Assembly (NCBI RefSeq): GCF_022399565.1
Contig: NZ_JAJTUT010000001.1
Span: forward strand, 1,415,336 to 1,479,335
DNA length: 64,000 nt
Direction of reading: 5' to 3'
From: Flavobacterium algicola
GTDB taxonomy: Bacteria; Bacteroidota; Bacteroidia; Flavobacteriales; Flavobacteriaceae
Below, in pieces: positions 17,334-25,868 of the stretch (within the stretch, counting starts at the first letter, position 1; each line of letters begins with the position of its first letter). The translations under genes were made by a program, and so were the position numbers. The notes below the pieces were generated by a model. The model did not search any database, was not told the origin of the DNA, and was given only the letters and a program-made list of their open reading frames with translations.

Positions 17334-18770
17334 ATGATAAAATTAACACCAAATTTAAACCCAAAAGGATGGGATGAAATGTTTTCCAAGGATGGAGTAA
17401 GGGAGCCTTATCGTCAGGTACTTCAAACATTGGAAAGCTTAAACCTTGAGAAACTTAATCAAAAACAAAAACAGGCATCTGATATATTCATGAATCAAGG
17501 GATCACTTTTACAGTTTATAGTGATAATAATGAAGGTATCGAACGAATTTTTCCTTTTGATATAATTCCAAGAATAATTACTCAAAAAGATTGGTTAGAA
17601 GTAGAGACGGGTATTGCACAGCGATTAAAAGCGTTGAATTTATTTTTAGAAGATGTCTATAATGAACAAAACATCATTAAAGATGGTATTGTTCCTGCAG
17701 CTTTGATTGCTTCTTGTCCCCATTATTTGCAGGAGGTTCATGGTATTAAATTACCTCATAATATTCATGTGCACATTGCGGGTATTGACTTAATTCGCGG
17801 TGCTGATGGTGAGTTTTATGTTTTAGAGGATAATTTACGTTGCCCTAGTGGTGTAAGTTATATGCTGGAAAATAGAGAAATTACCAAACGTATCTTCCCA
17901 GAAATGTTCAAAAGTAATAATGTAAGTATGGTCGTGAATTATCCTATGATTTTTCACAACATCTTGATTTCACTTTCTCCAAGAGCAATTTCAAATCCCA
18001 ACGTAGTTTTATTAACGCCCGGGGTCTATAATTCTGCTTATTATGAACACACTTTTTTAGCACGTCAGATGGGGATTCCATTGGTAGAGGGTCGTGATTT
18101 GATTGTAAATAATAATAAAGTGTATATGAAAACGACATCAGGCTTGAAACAAGTAGATGTTATTTATCGAAGAATTGATGATGAGTATCTGGATCCGTTA
18201 GTCTTTAAGCCAGATAGTACATTGGGTGTTCCTGGTCTAATAAGTGCCTATAAATTGGGTAATGTAGCACTTGTAAATGCTGTGGGTAATGGAGTAGCAG
18301 ATGATAAAGCAGTTTATGCATACGTTCCTGATATGATTAAATATTACATGAACGAAGAGCCTATCCTCAAAAATGTTCCCACTTATCAAATGGAGAACAA
18401 AGACGAGCGTGAACACGTTTTTGCCAATATGGAAAATATGGTCATAAAGGAAACCAATCAAAGTGGTGGTTACGGAATGGTGATGGGAAATAAAGCCACT
18501 CAGGAAGAACTAGATGCTGCAAAAGTTGCAATTGTAGCCAATCCTAGAAATTTTATTGCACAGCCTATAATTCAATTAAGTACTGTTCCGTGTTTTATCG
18601 ATGGGGAATTAAAACTTCGTCACGTTGACTTACGACCTTATGCGTTGTGTGGCCCCAAAGGTGTCGAAATCGTCCCTGGTGGTCTTACTCGTGTAGCATT
18701 GACAGAAGGATCGCTTGTAGTGAATTCTTCGCAAGGTGGAGGAAGTAAGGATACATGGATTATGAAATAA
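17334..18770 (+). CDS. Circularly permuted type 2 ATP-grasp protein
   Basis: 478 residues of the DUF404/DUF407 type. The ATP-grasp fold in permuted order is predicted to activate a carboxylate as acyl-phosphate and join it to an amine. The metal and nucleotide motif is visible in IRGADGEFYVLEDNLRCPSG followed by VSYMLENR. Further family signatures are VDVIYRRIDDEYLDP, VIKETNQSGGYGMVMG and FIAQPIIQLSTVP. The gene opens a three-gene operon with an alpha-E protein (37 bp gap) and a transglutaminase-like protein (5 bp gap), a set found in many bacteria and predicted by comparative genomics to make or modify a peptide. The substrate is not known. No Anbu-type peptidase, sometimes seen with this set, is present in the window. 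Confidence 0.9.
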   Translation: MIKLTPNLNPKGWDEMFSKDGVREPYRQVLQTLESLNLEKLNQKQKQASDIFMNQGITFTVYSDNNEGIERIFPFDIIPRIITQKDWLEVETGIAQRLKALNLFLEDVYNEQNIIKDGIVPAALIASCPHYLQEVHGIKLPHNIHVHIAGIDLIRGADGEFYVLEDNLRCPSGVSYMLENREITKRIFPEMFKSNNVSMVVNYPMIFHNILISLSPRAISNPNVVLLTPGVYNSAYYEHTFLARQMGIPLVEGRDLIVNNNKVYMKTTSGLKQVDVIYRRIDDEYLDPLVFKPDSTLGVPGLISAYKLGNVALVNAVGNGVADDKAVYAYVPDMIKYYMNEEPILKNVPTYQMENKDEREHVFANMENMVIKETNQSGGYGMVMGNKATQEELDAAKVAIVANPRNFIAQPIIQLSTVPCFIDGELKLRHVDLRPYALCGPKGVEIVPGGLTRVALTEGSLVVNSSQGGGSKDTWIMK

Positions 18771-18807
18771 TATTAATTGAATTTATTACAATTTTAAAAT
18801 ACGAAAT

Positions 18808-19761
18808 ATGGAAGTAAATATGCTTAGCCGTGTGGCAGATGGAATCTATTGGCTAAATAGATATATGGAAAGAACCCATGGAATGTTACTAACATTAAAT
18901 ACTCTTTACAATTTATCATTTGATCAAGAAGCAAATGACTTGCAAGGCTATAAACCGTTACTAGATTATTATACAAATCTATCTGAAGAGGAGAAAAATG
19001 ATGCGCAATACAATACCAAATTTGTAATGAACTATATCATTTGCGATGCAAAAAACCACAACTCCGTTAAGTGCTTGATCACCAAAGCTCGTGAAAACGC
19101 GAGAGGTGCTCAGGATAAAATTACAAAGGAATTATGGGAACACATCAACTCAATGTATCATTATATGAATGAACCCGACTTGCCTAAGCGACTAGAAACA
19201 GCAGAAGCAAGTGCAATATTATCAAAAATCAATAAAGATTTTTTGTTGTATAATGGAATATTTCATGTTACGATGCCTCGTGGTATTGGTTGGAGCTTTT
19301 CAATCATAGGTAAAAATATTGAAAGATGTTTGCAAAGTATCACTTTTACGCAAGCATATTATGAGCCTATTGAATACAATCTTGAAGGAGATGAAAATTT
19401 ATTATACTGGAGGAAACTATTACTATCTCTTTCTGGGTATGAATTGTACATGAAGAGTTATAGTAATATACCTCATAATCGAAAAGTAGTGCAACAAGTC
19501 GTTTTTAATAAAGACTTTGCACACTCTGTTATATACACGCTTGGATTGATTGAGACCAGTTTAAATAATTTGTTTAAAGACAATCACTTGAGTGAAGCAA
19601 GAACAATGCGCAATCATTTTGGTAGGTTGAAGAGCGCTGTAGAATTTACAGATTATCATAACTTAACCAATCAACAATTGGAACATATACTTGAGGATAC
19701 AAAAACTCAACTGTATAATTTTTCGGCTGATTTTTCTAAATTATTCTTTTCTTATACATAA
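18808..19761 (+). CDS. Alpha-E domain protein (DUF403)
   Basis: 317 residues, nearly all helical. The N-terminus MLSRVADGIYWLNRYMERTHG is the hallmark of the alpha-E family, whose conserved acidic and aromatic residues recur in each helical repeat. The first Met is at 18808; the family motif starts at Met5. The family occurs almost only beside, or fused to, circularly permuted ATP-grasp proteins, and it is thought to be a partner or scaffold of the ligase. No catalytic residues are known to me. It lies in the middle of the three-gene operon, and its stop is only 5 bp from the start of the transglutaminase gene, which implies translational coupling or at least joint transcription. Confidence 0.9.
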   Translation: MEVNMLSRVADGIYWLNRYMERTHGMLLTLNTLYNLSFDQEANDLQGYKPLLDYYTNLSEEEKNDAQYNTKFVMNYIICDAKNHNSVKCLITKARENARGAQDKITKELWEHINSMYHYMNEPDLPKRLETAEASAILSKINKDFLLYNGIFHVTMPRGIGWSFSIIGKNIERCLQSITFTQAYYEPIEYNLEGDENLLYWRKLLLSLSGYELYMKSYSNIPHNRKVVQQVVFNKDFAHSVIYTLGLIETSLNNLFKDNHLSEARTMRNHFGRLKSAVEFTDYHNLTNQQLEHILEDTKTQLYNFSADFSKLFFSYT

Positions 19762-19766
19762 AAAAA

Positions 19767-20723
19767 ATGGGAGTATTTAAAATTGTACACATCACAAAGT
19801 ATCAATACAACTGGCCTATAAAAGAAAGCATCAATGAAATTAGACTGTATCCGTACAATTTTGCAAATCAAGATGTGCTGCAGTTTCAACTATTAATCAC
19901 TAACAATCCTGAAGTTGCTGTTTCTACAGACAGCTTTGGGAATCAGGTAGGTAATTTTAGTACTCTTGAAAGTCATTCTGAATTGGTGATCGAAAGTCGA
20001 ATGTTAGTACGTGTCAATCATTCTCTTAAAATTCCTGAAATTGATCACGATACAATTCAAGATTTGGAAAATGAAAAAACAAAAAGTATCTCCTTATTAC
20101 GCTATTCCTATCCTGATACAATTACAAAACAAAATGTAATTGAAGAAATTCTCAAAGAAATAGAAATCGAGGGTAAATCGATCGTAACGCTTGCACAAGA
20201 ATGTAGTTCTTATATTTACAACCGCTTTACATACTCCAAAGGGATTACTACTATATACACAACTATAGACGAAATATTAGAAACAAGAGAAGGAGTCTGC
20301 CAAGATTTTGCACATGTGCTGTTGCAGCTTATGCGCACACTAGGTATTCCTGCCCGTTATGTAAGTGGTTATATTTGTCCTAATAAAGCTGGTTTAAGAG
20401 GGGAGGGAGCTACTCATGCTTGGGTCGAAATTTATTCTCCTACACAGGGTTGGTTGGGTATTGATCCAACAAATAACATTTGGACTATGGATAATCACGT
20501 GAAACTGGCTGTAGGGTTAAATTTCTCTGACTGTTCACCAGTAAAAGGTACCTATAAAGGAGTTGCTGTACAAACACTTTCGGTTTTTGTGTCAATCGGG
20601 TACGAGGACGGAAGACATTTTGAAGAGTTCAATGATGTTCAATTGGAAGAAGTTCCAGACGATGTGAAAGCACAATTAGAATATATTGAACAAGTACGTC
20701 AGCAGCACATTCAACAACAGTAA
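19767..20723 (+). CDS. Transglutaminase-like cysteine peptidase-fold protein
   Basis: 318 residues. N-terminal beta-rich domain (bacterial transglutaminase-like N-terminal type, from HITKYQYNWPIKESINEIRL) followed by a transglutaminase core. The catalytic triad is visible: Cys178 in REGVCQDFAH, His217 in ATHAWVEI and Asp233 in LGIDPTNN. GIPARYVSGYI between Cys and His is typical. No signal peptide, so it should act in the cytoplasm. As the third gene of the ATP-grasp/alpha-E operon it probably cleaves or cross-links the product made by the ligase. Whether it works as protease, amidase or transferase cannot be told from sequence. No terminator hairpin is evident after it. Confidence 0.9.
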   Translation: MGVFKIVHITKYQYNWPIKESINEIRLYPYNFANQDVLQFQLLITNNPEVAVSTDSFGNQVGNFSTLESHSELVIESRMLVRVNHSLKIPEIDHDTIQDLENEKTKSISLLRYSYPDTITKQNVIEEILKEIEIEGKSIVTLAQECSSYIYNRFTYSKGITTIYTTIDEILETREGVCQDFAHVLLQLMRTLGIPARYVSGYICPNKAGLRGEGATHAWVEIYSPTQGWLGIDPTNNIWTMDNHVKLAVGLNFSDCSPVKGTYKGVAVQTLSVFVSIGYEDGRHFEEFNDVQLEEVPDDVKAQLEYIEQVRQQHIQQQ

Positions 20724-20764
20724 CTCGCGTATAACAATATAGTTAAAAAGTATATTCGAAAAAT

Positions 20765-21406
20765 CTATACCATTACCTCTGCGCTTTGCGTGAAATTTTC
20801 CCAGTCCTCAGGTGTATTTAAGTTGTGTACAATAGAAGCATCTTGAACGGCTATCACGGTATAAAGTTTCGGATTCTTCTTTTTTATTTGAAAATCCAGT
20901 TTTGAATTTTCGTGTGTTATGTCTAATTTCAAAAGCGGATTCCAAAACTTTGGTAATACTTGAATTGGATAGCCACCTTCACCTTCGTATTGAGGCTGTA
21001 CAATTGCATTATCAGTTGAAAGTATTTCTTCCAATTCTGTCGTATTTAATAGGGGCACATCGATTGGCTGAATTAAAACTGTCTTCTTTTTGGGTATCTG
21101 TGACAATACAGCTTGTAAAGTAGAGAAAGAGCCGTATTCGGGAGAATTATTTACAACTACCTTTATTTTTAAATCATTGTATTTTACAAAGCGATGCTGT
21201 GCCTCTTCAAACCAAGGAACAACACAAAAATAATCTTCATAACAATGTCCCAAACCTATATAAACTGTTCCGATGAAAGTATTGGGAATTCGATTGAGCT
21301 GTTCTAAAATCCAAACAGTCTGATTGTAAACTAGTAAACCTTTTGGAAAACCCATTCTTTCAGATTTTCCTCCTGCCAATAGTACAAAAGCGGCTTTATT
21401 TTTCAT
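20765..21406 (-). CDS. MobA-like nucleotidyltransferase
   Basis: 213 residues with the N-terminal NTP-transferase signature LAGGKSERMGFPKGLL (residues ~10-25) and a metal-binding IQPIDVPLLNTTELEEIL segment, as in MobA/MocA molybdenum-cofactor nucleotidyltransferases. MobA joins GTP to molybdopterin; MocA uses CTP. The GG and PK residues that bind the nucleotide are conserved. No other molybdenum-cofactor gene is nearby, so the role is uncertain and other small nucleotidyltransferases (for example CTP-dependent sugar or xanthine-dehydrogenase accessory proteins) are possible. It converges on the transglutaminase gene and is divergent from the alkyltransferase. Confidence 0.8.
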   Translation of the reverse strand: MKNKAAFVLLAGGKSERMGFPKGLLVYNQTVWILEQLNRIPNTFIGTVYIGLGHCYEDYFCVVPWFEEAQHRFVKYNDLKIKVVVNNSPEYGSFSTLQAVLSQIPKKKTVLIQPIDVPLLNTTELEEILSTDNAIVQPQYEGEGGYPIQVLPKFWNPLLKLDITHENSKLDFQIKKKNPKLYTVIAVQDASIVHNLNTPEDWENFTQSAEVMV

Positions 21407-21691
21407 ATATCTTCAATAATTCAGAGGCATTGCAGATCATCATTTGATTCGAACTTTGACTTTTATCAAACCTCAACTGCAATCTTGACAAACTCATGTA
21501 AATTTCTAGAAAGGTACAGTTTTATCCTTTTTTCTAAATGTCATATTATAGTATTTAAGCCTTTTTTATGACTAATTTATCATTTAAAGATTAATTTTAA
21601 GAATTCAAATACACAACTTTTTGTTAATAAAACTAGAATTCTAAAACTGCTGTTGATTTGCTGATAGGTAATTTTTAATAAAGAGTATGAA
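21407..21691. other. Divergent intergenic region, no gene seen
   Basis: About 285 bp of AT-rich DNA between the MobA-like and alkyltransferase genes, with no convincing open frame, repeat or exact TAnnTTTG element beside either start. Confidence 0.4.
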
Positions 21692-22162
21692 ATGAATACA
21701 GTATTTACAAAAACACCATTAGGGATATGCAAAATTGTAGGGAATGCCAATGGTGTAACCTCCATTTCAATTTGTGAGCAGGAGTTAGCTTCAAATGAGA
21801 TTCCATCCGCTTTGCAAGAAGCAGTGGAGCAGTTGAGGGAATATTTTGATGGAGAAAGAACTACATTTAGTTTAAAGCTCAGTCCATTGGGTACAGATTT
21901 TCAAAAGAAAGTATGGCTGGAATTAGCAAATATTCCCTATGGAACGACAGTTTCTTATCTAGAATTAGCCAAAAAAATTGGTGATATAAAAGCAATCCGT
22001 GCTGTAGCAAATGCCAATGGTAAAAATCCATTATGGATAGTCATTCCTTGTCACCGAGTGATCGGAACCGACGGATCGCTCACAGGTTATGCGGGTGGCT
22101 TGCCTCGAAAAAGATGGCTGCTAGAGCATGAAAACCCTCCGATGCAACAAAGTTTGTTTTGA
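21692..22162 (+). CDS. ogt: Methylated-DNA--protein-cysteine S-methyltransferase
   Basis: Suicidal DNA repair protein that moves the alkyl group of O6-alkylguanine (or O4-alkylthymine) to its own cysteine. 156 residues, short like Ogt. The acceptor is Cys120 in IPCHRVIG. The DNA-binding helix-turn-helix with the arginine finger is visible in IKAIRAVANANGKNP, and the GSLTGYAGGLPRKRWLLEHE tail is typical. The N-terminal domain is reduced compared with Ada. It lies 60 bp before a serine hydrolase gene on the same strand. An Ada C-terminal-type assignment would be equivalent; there is no Ada regulatory domain here. Confidence 0.95.
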   Translation: MNTVFTKTPLGICKIVGNANGVTSISICEQELASNEIPSALQEAVEQLREYFDGERTTFSLKLSPLGTDFQKKVWLELANIPYGTTVSYLELAKKIGDIKAIRAVANANGKNPLWIVIPCHRVIGTDGSLTGYAGGLPRKRWLLEHENPPMQQSLF

Positions 22163-22222
22163 ACTCAATTAAATCTTAATTTTATTGCTAAATTCGTGTT
22201 TCATCTTCCTTAATATTATTTT

Positions 22223-23380
22223 ATGAATTGGTTAAAAAAGCTAGTCCTAGGTATTTTTGGATTATTAATTAGTATTGTCATATTACTTTACATTTTTAAG
22301 GCAGATTACTTGCTCAAAGCTGTTCGCGTTGTTTATTTTAACGGTCATAAAACAGCATTTCTTGAAGATTATAACTATTTTGATAATGCCGTAATAGAAA
22401 AGAGCACAGTTGCTCAGCCTTGGAGTATTTCCCGTAACTGCAATCAAATTAAAGCAACGGCGACTCTTGAGGATCTACATAAAGAGATTGGTACCGTTGC
22501 ATTTTTAATCATAAAGGAAGATAGTATTTGGCACGAAAGTTATTATGATAACTACACTAAGGATTCTAAGTCAAATTCTTTTTCGATGGCCAAAAGTATA
22601 GTAGCAGCTTCCTTAGGTAAGGCCATAATGCAAGGTAAAATAGAAAGTCTGGATCAAAAAGTCTCTAATTTTTTTCCAGTATTTAAAGAGGGTAAATCGA
22701 AAAACATGTCTGTGGGTGACCTAGCATCAATGGCCTCGGGTCTAGATTGGAATGAATCGTATTTAAACCCCTTTTCTGTCACTACAAAAGCCTATTTTGA
22801 TACTAATTTATCTGATCTAATTTTAGGTCTAAAAGGTATTGAAGAACCAGGAAAAAGCTATAAATATTTGAGTGGTAATACGCAACTATTAGCGATGTGT
22901 ATTGAAAAAGCAACCGGTCAGAAGTTATCCAATTATGTTTCGGAATCGTTTTGGAAACCTCTAGGGGCAGAAAGTGAAGCTTTATGGCAAACTGATGCAC
23001 CTGACGGTTTGGTAAAAGCTTATTGCTGTATAGCGAGCAATGCAAGAGATTTTGCGCGTTTTGGGAAATTATATCTAAACAATGGAAAATGGAACGGCAA
23101 GCAAATTTTGGATAGTGCCTTTGTGCAAAAATCGGTTACACCACGTTTCAAAGAATCACAAAATTATGGTTACGGCTGGTGGTTAAGTACTTTTAACGGA
23201 AAAAAAGTGTTTTATATGAAAGGACATCTTGGGCAATATGTAATTGTAATTCCAGAAGATGATCTAATAATCGTCCGGTTAGGACATCGCAATATTCGCA
23301 GTAAAGCTGGTTTGGCTGAAACAGATGATTTTACAGTCTATCTTCAAGAAACGTACAAAATGCTCCAACAAGAAAAGTAG
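22223..23380 (+). CDS. Membrane-anchored serine hydrolase (class C beta-lactamase-like)
   Basis: 385 residues. One N-terminal transmembrane segment (LVLGIFGLLISIVILLYIF, residues ~8-26) anchors a penicillin-binding-protein/beta-lactamase-like domain. The nucleophile motif SxxK is S121-M-A-K124. A second motif lies in YKYLSGNTQL, and the third, corresponding to KTG/HxG, is KGHLGQY near the C-terminus. Proteins of this type are esterases, D-aminopeptidases or 6-aminohexanoate-dimer hydrolases more often than true beta-lactamases. The substrate is unknown. It is followed 15 bp later by an exonuclease gene on the same strand, so co-transcription is likely, although a functional tie is not obvious. 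Confidence 0.85.
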   Translation: MNWLKKLVLGIFGLLISIVILLYIFKADYLLKAVRVVYFNGHKTAFLEDYNYFDNAVIEKSTVAQPWSISRNCNQIKATATLEDLHKEIGTVAFLIIKEDSIWHESYYDNYTKDSKSNSFSMAKSIVAASLGKAIMQGKIESLDQKVSNFFPVFKEGKSKNMSVGDLASMASGLDWNESYLNPFSVTTKAYFDTNLSDLILGLKGIEEPGKSYKYLSGNTQLLAMCIEKATGQKLSNYVSESFWKPLGAESEALWQTDAPDGLVKAYCCIASNARDFARFGKLYLNNGKWNGKQILDSAFVQKSVTPRFKESQNYGYGWWLSTFNGKKVFYMKGHLGQYVIVIPEDDLIIVRLGHRNIRSKAGLAETDDFTVYLQETYKMLQQEK

Positions 23381-23395
23381 TGATTTAAATTTTTA

Positions 23396-24112
23396 ATGAT
23401 GATCGAAAAAATAAACCTGAATCATATATTATTCCTCGACATAGAGACCGTTCCCGAAAATGAAGATTTCAAGGAATTGGACGAAGAAGTACAGGTATTA
23501 TACGAGCAAAAAACACAATACCAACGCAAAGATGATTTTAGTGCTGAGGAATATTACGATCGTGCTGGCATTTGGGCAGAGTTTGGAAAAATTGTGTGTA
23601 TATCTGTAGGGTTTTTTGTAATTAAAGGTGATATTCGAAATTTTAGAGTGACTTCTTTTTTTGGCGAAGAAAAAAAACTGCTACACGATTTTAATAATCT
23701 GTTGAACAATCACTTCAATGGTCCACAACACGTGATTTGTGGGCATAATGCCAAAGAATTCGATATTCCTTTTCTAGCGCGACGCATGATCATCAATCAA
23801 ATTGAAATCCCAAACAAACTAAACTTATTTGGCAAAAAGCCATGGGAGATTCCACATCTAGATACCTTGGAATTATGGAAGTTTGGCGATTACAAACATT
23901 ACACTTCGCTCAAATTGATGTGTAAAGTACTTGGTATTCCGTCCCCAAAAGGCGATATTGATGGCAGCCAAGTAGGGCATGTTTTTTATGTCGAAAAAGA
24001 CATCGACCGCATCGTCACCTATTGCGAAAAAGATACCATTGCAGTAGCGCAGATCTTTTTAAGATTAAGAAGAGAAGATTTACTTATTGAAGAGGAGATT
24101 ATTCATGTCTGA
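23396..24112 (+). CDS. DEDDy-type 3'-5' exonuclease (PolB-like)
   Basis: 238 residues of the ribonuclease-H-like exonuclease fold. The motif residues are visible: Exo I D15 and E17 in FLDIETVP, Exo II in CGHNAKEFDIPFLARR, and Exo III as YCEKD with the preceding Tyr, giving the DEDDy class of DNA polymerase B proofreading domains. There is no polymerase domain, so this is a stand-alone nuclease of the predicted 3'-5' exonuclease PolB-like family. Likely targets are DNA or RNA 3' ends. It lies immediately downstream of the serine hydrolase gene and is followed by a large palindrome that may end the transcript. Confidence 0.88.
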   Translation: MMIEKINLNHILFLDIETVPENEDFKELDEEVQVLYEQKTQYQRKDDFSAEEYYDRAGIWAEFGKIVCISVGFFVIKGDIRNFRVTSFFGEEKKLLHDFNNLLNNHFNGPQHVICGHNAKEFDIPFLARRMIINQIEIPNKLNLFGKKPWEIPHLDTLELWKFGDYKHYTSLKLMCKVLGIPSPKGDIDGSQVGHVFYVEKDIDRIVTYCEKDTIAVAQIFLRLRREDLLIEEEIIHV

Positions 24113-24120
24113 TAAAGTCT

Positions 24121-24158
24121 TTAACCCTGACAGGGTTCCCAAACCCTGTCAGGGTTAA
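24121..24158. repeat. Perfect palindromic extragenic repeat with 17-bp arms
   Basis: Arm TTAACCCTGACAGGGTT (24121-24137) and its exact complement (24142-24158) flank the loop CCCA. Each arm is itself nearly palindromic (AACCCTGACAGGGTT), so cruciform or clover structures are possible. It starts 8 bp after the exonuclease stop and may end that transcript, though it lacks a strong T-run. Confidence 0.8.
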
Positions 24159-24198
24159 ATGTTTAATTATTTATTACATTTACAAAAAATAAAAGAAT

Positions 24199-25638
24199 AT
24201 GGTATTAAGTAGATTTTGGTTGGTTATTTTTATTTCGTCGATTCTTTTTATTGTAGTGAGTTTGTTTACTGCCCATACTTATACGATTGATTTTGTTTTA
24301 AATGGTGAAAAGGGAGATCCAGTATTGATCTCTGAGAAATATTTGGAGCAATTGCCTGTTTACCTTCAGGATAGTATCAATGCTGCTCCAGAGAAAACAT
24401 TTGTTGTCAATCGCGATCTTGCGAATGCAGACACTACGTACGTGTACACAAGCAAAACTGTGAAGATTTATAGCGGTGTTCAAAAATCTGATGGATTATT
24501 GCCAACGTGTAAAAGCACTTTAGTTGATATTATCCTACCTCTTATTGCTTACTTGGCATTTTTCTGTGGGTTAATGGAGCTTTTAATTATATCAGGCGCT
24601 TCGGGAAAATTGGCGATTGTATTGAGTCCGGTATTTGTAAAGGTTTTTCCAAGTATTCCTAAAAATCACCCTTCTATTTCATATATGACCCTGAATTTTG
24701 CAGCAAATTTTTTAGGACTTGATTCGGCGGCAACTCCTTTTGGTTTAAAGGCGATGGAAAGCTTGCAAGAGCTAAACCCCGAAAAAGACCGCGCCAGCGA
24801 TGCCCAAATTATGTTCATGTGCTTACATGCGTCGGGACTAACTTTGATTGCTACGTCAATTATTGGGTATCGTGCTGCCGCAGGGGCTGCTAACCCGGCC
24901 GATGTGATGTTGCCTTGTATCATTACATCGTTTATTGGTACAATAGCTGCTTTTTTAATTGTAGGTATCAAACAGAAAATCAATTTTAAAAGTGCTTCTT
25001 TAGTGGGGGTTTTGATGGCGTTGATTGGAGCTATTATTGGTTTGTTGATGTATGTAAACCAATTGGATTTGATTGGGAAAAATTATTTCACCAACAACCT
25101 ATCTGGATTAATCTTGGTAGCAATCATTGCTTTTACCTTGATTTTTTCGTTCAAACATGAGAAAAAATTTACCGAAGCCAGTACTACTGTTTTTGAAGCT
25201 TTTGTAGTTGGAGCCAACAACGGAGTAAAAACGGGAGTGGTTATCTTTCCATATGTTTTAGGAATGTTAGTAGCCATTTCGTTGTTTCGAAATAGTGGTT
25301 TGTTCGAAATTATAAGCAATGGTCTTGGATATGTTTTTTCGAATCTTGGAGTAAATAAAGGAATTGTTGATGCGTTGCCAGTGGCTTTACTGAGACCATT
25401 TAGTTCAGCAGGATCTAGAGGGTTTTTATTGGATTCTATGAGTACTTTTGGAGCCGACTCCTTAACGGGGCGACTGAGTAGTATCTTTCAATGTAGTGCC
25501 GAGAGTACCTTTTATGTCATTGCGGTTTACTTTGGTTCAGTAAATATTAAAAACACCCGTTATGCCTTAGGAACCATGCTTTTGGTCGATGCGATTTGCG
25601 TAGTAACCGCTATATTTGTAGCGAGCTGGTTTTTTTAG
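24199..25638 (+). CDS. Nucleoside-recognition (Gate) domain membrane protein, SpmA-SpmB fused
   Basis: 479-residue polytopic membrane protein. Two Gate/nucleoside-recognition halves are seen: the first with DIILPLIAYLAFFCGLMELL and NFAANFLGLDSAATPFGLKAM (SpmA-like), the second with FVVGANNGVKTGVVIFPYVL and DALPVALLRPFSSAGSRGFL (SpmB-like). In spore formers the two are separate spore-maturation proteins; the fused form is common in Bacteroidota, where the function is unknown (a transport role is inferred). An N-terminal helix is followed by a ~90-residue periplasmic loop with conserved VNRDLANADTTYVY. The 3' end of this gene has a degenerate duplicate at 25869-26061. Confidence 0.85.
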   Translation: MVLSRFWLVIFISSILFIVVSLFTAHTYTIDFVLNGEKGDPVLISEKYLEQLPVYLQDSINAAPEKTFVVNRDLANADTTYVYTSKTVKIYSGVQKSDGLLPTCKSTLVDIILPLIAYLAFFCGLMELLIISGASGKLAIVLSPVFVKVFPSIPKNHPSISYMTLNFAANFLGLDSAATPFGLKAMESLQELNPEKDRASDAQIMFMCLHASGLTLIATSIIGYRAAAGAANPADVMLPCIITSFIGTIAAFLIVGIKQKINFKSASLVGVLMALIGAIIGLLMYVNQLDLIGKNYFTNNLSGLILVAIIAFTLIFSFKHEKKFTEASTTVFEAFVVGANNGVKTGVVIFPYVLGMLVAISLFRNSGLFEIISNGLGYVFSNLGVNKGIVDALPVALLRPFSSAGSRGFLLDSMSTFGADSLTGRLSSIFQCSAESTFYVIAVYFGSVNIKNTRYALGTMLLVDAICVVTAIFVASWFF

Positions 25639-25673
25639 TTCGAAATAAAAAAAAATAAATTAAAGCGATAGAA

Positions 25674-25850
25674 ATGAGAAAATATACAAAATACATTACG
25701 ATAGGTTTGTCGATACTATTCTTATCAAGTTTAATAAGCTGAAGTATTAAAACTACTAGAACGGCATCAGGAAAAACACCTCCGGGTCAAGCTAAAAAGA
25801 TTTCAGGAAGTTAAAGCGCAAAAAATTATGCGCCTGGTCATAATAAGTAA
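25674..25850 (+). pseudogene. Small lipoprotein gene broken by two stop codons
   Basis: The frame reads MRKYTKYITIGLSILFLSSLIS, then stop, then SIKTTRTASGKTPPGQAKK, ISGS, stop, SAKNYAPGHNK, stop. With the TGA at 25740-25742 read as TGT (Cys) a lipobox LISC would appear, and with the TAA at 25812-25814 read as AAA (Lys) the tail becomes GSKSAKNYAPGHNK. The PPGQAKK...SAK.YAPG pattern belongs to a family of very small flavobacterial lipoproteins that I recall being auto-named quinol oxidase subunit 4; that recall is unchecked. Two single-base nonsense changes in an otherwise intact frame indicate a recent pseudogene. Sequencing error is the alternative. Confidence 0.7.
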
Positions 25851-25868
25851 AAAGAAGGATTTAGAAGG

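Noticed and set aside
20765..21406. Molybdenum-cofactor locus
   Set aside because: Only the MobA-like gene is present; no moa, moe or molybdoenzyme gene lies near, so the pathway claim is not supported.
21580..21765. Open frame of 61 codons on the minus strand across the alkyltransferase start
   Set aside because: Overlaps the start of a certain gene on the other strand; no family features and no promoter.
22223..23380. Beta-lactamase resistance gene
   Set aside because: The SxxK fold is shared by many esterases and peptidases; membrane anchor and chromosomal context give no support for resistance.
24121..24158. CRISPR repeat
   Set aside because: Single copy without spacers; the structure is one inverted repeat.
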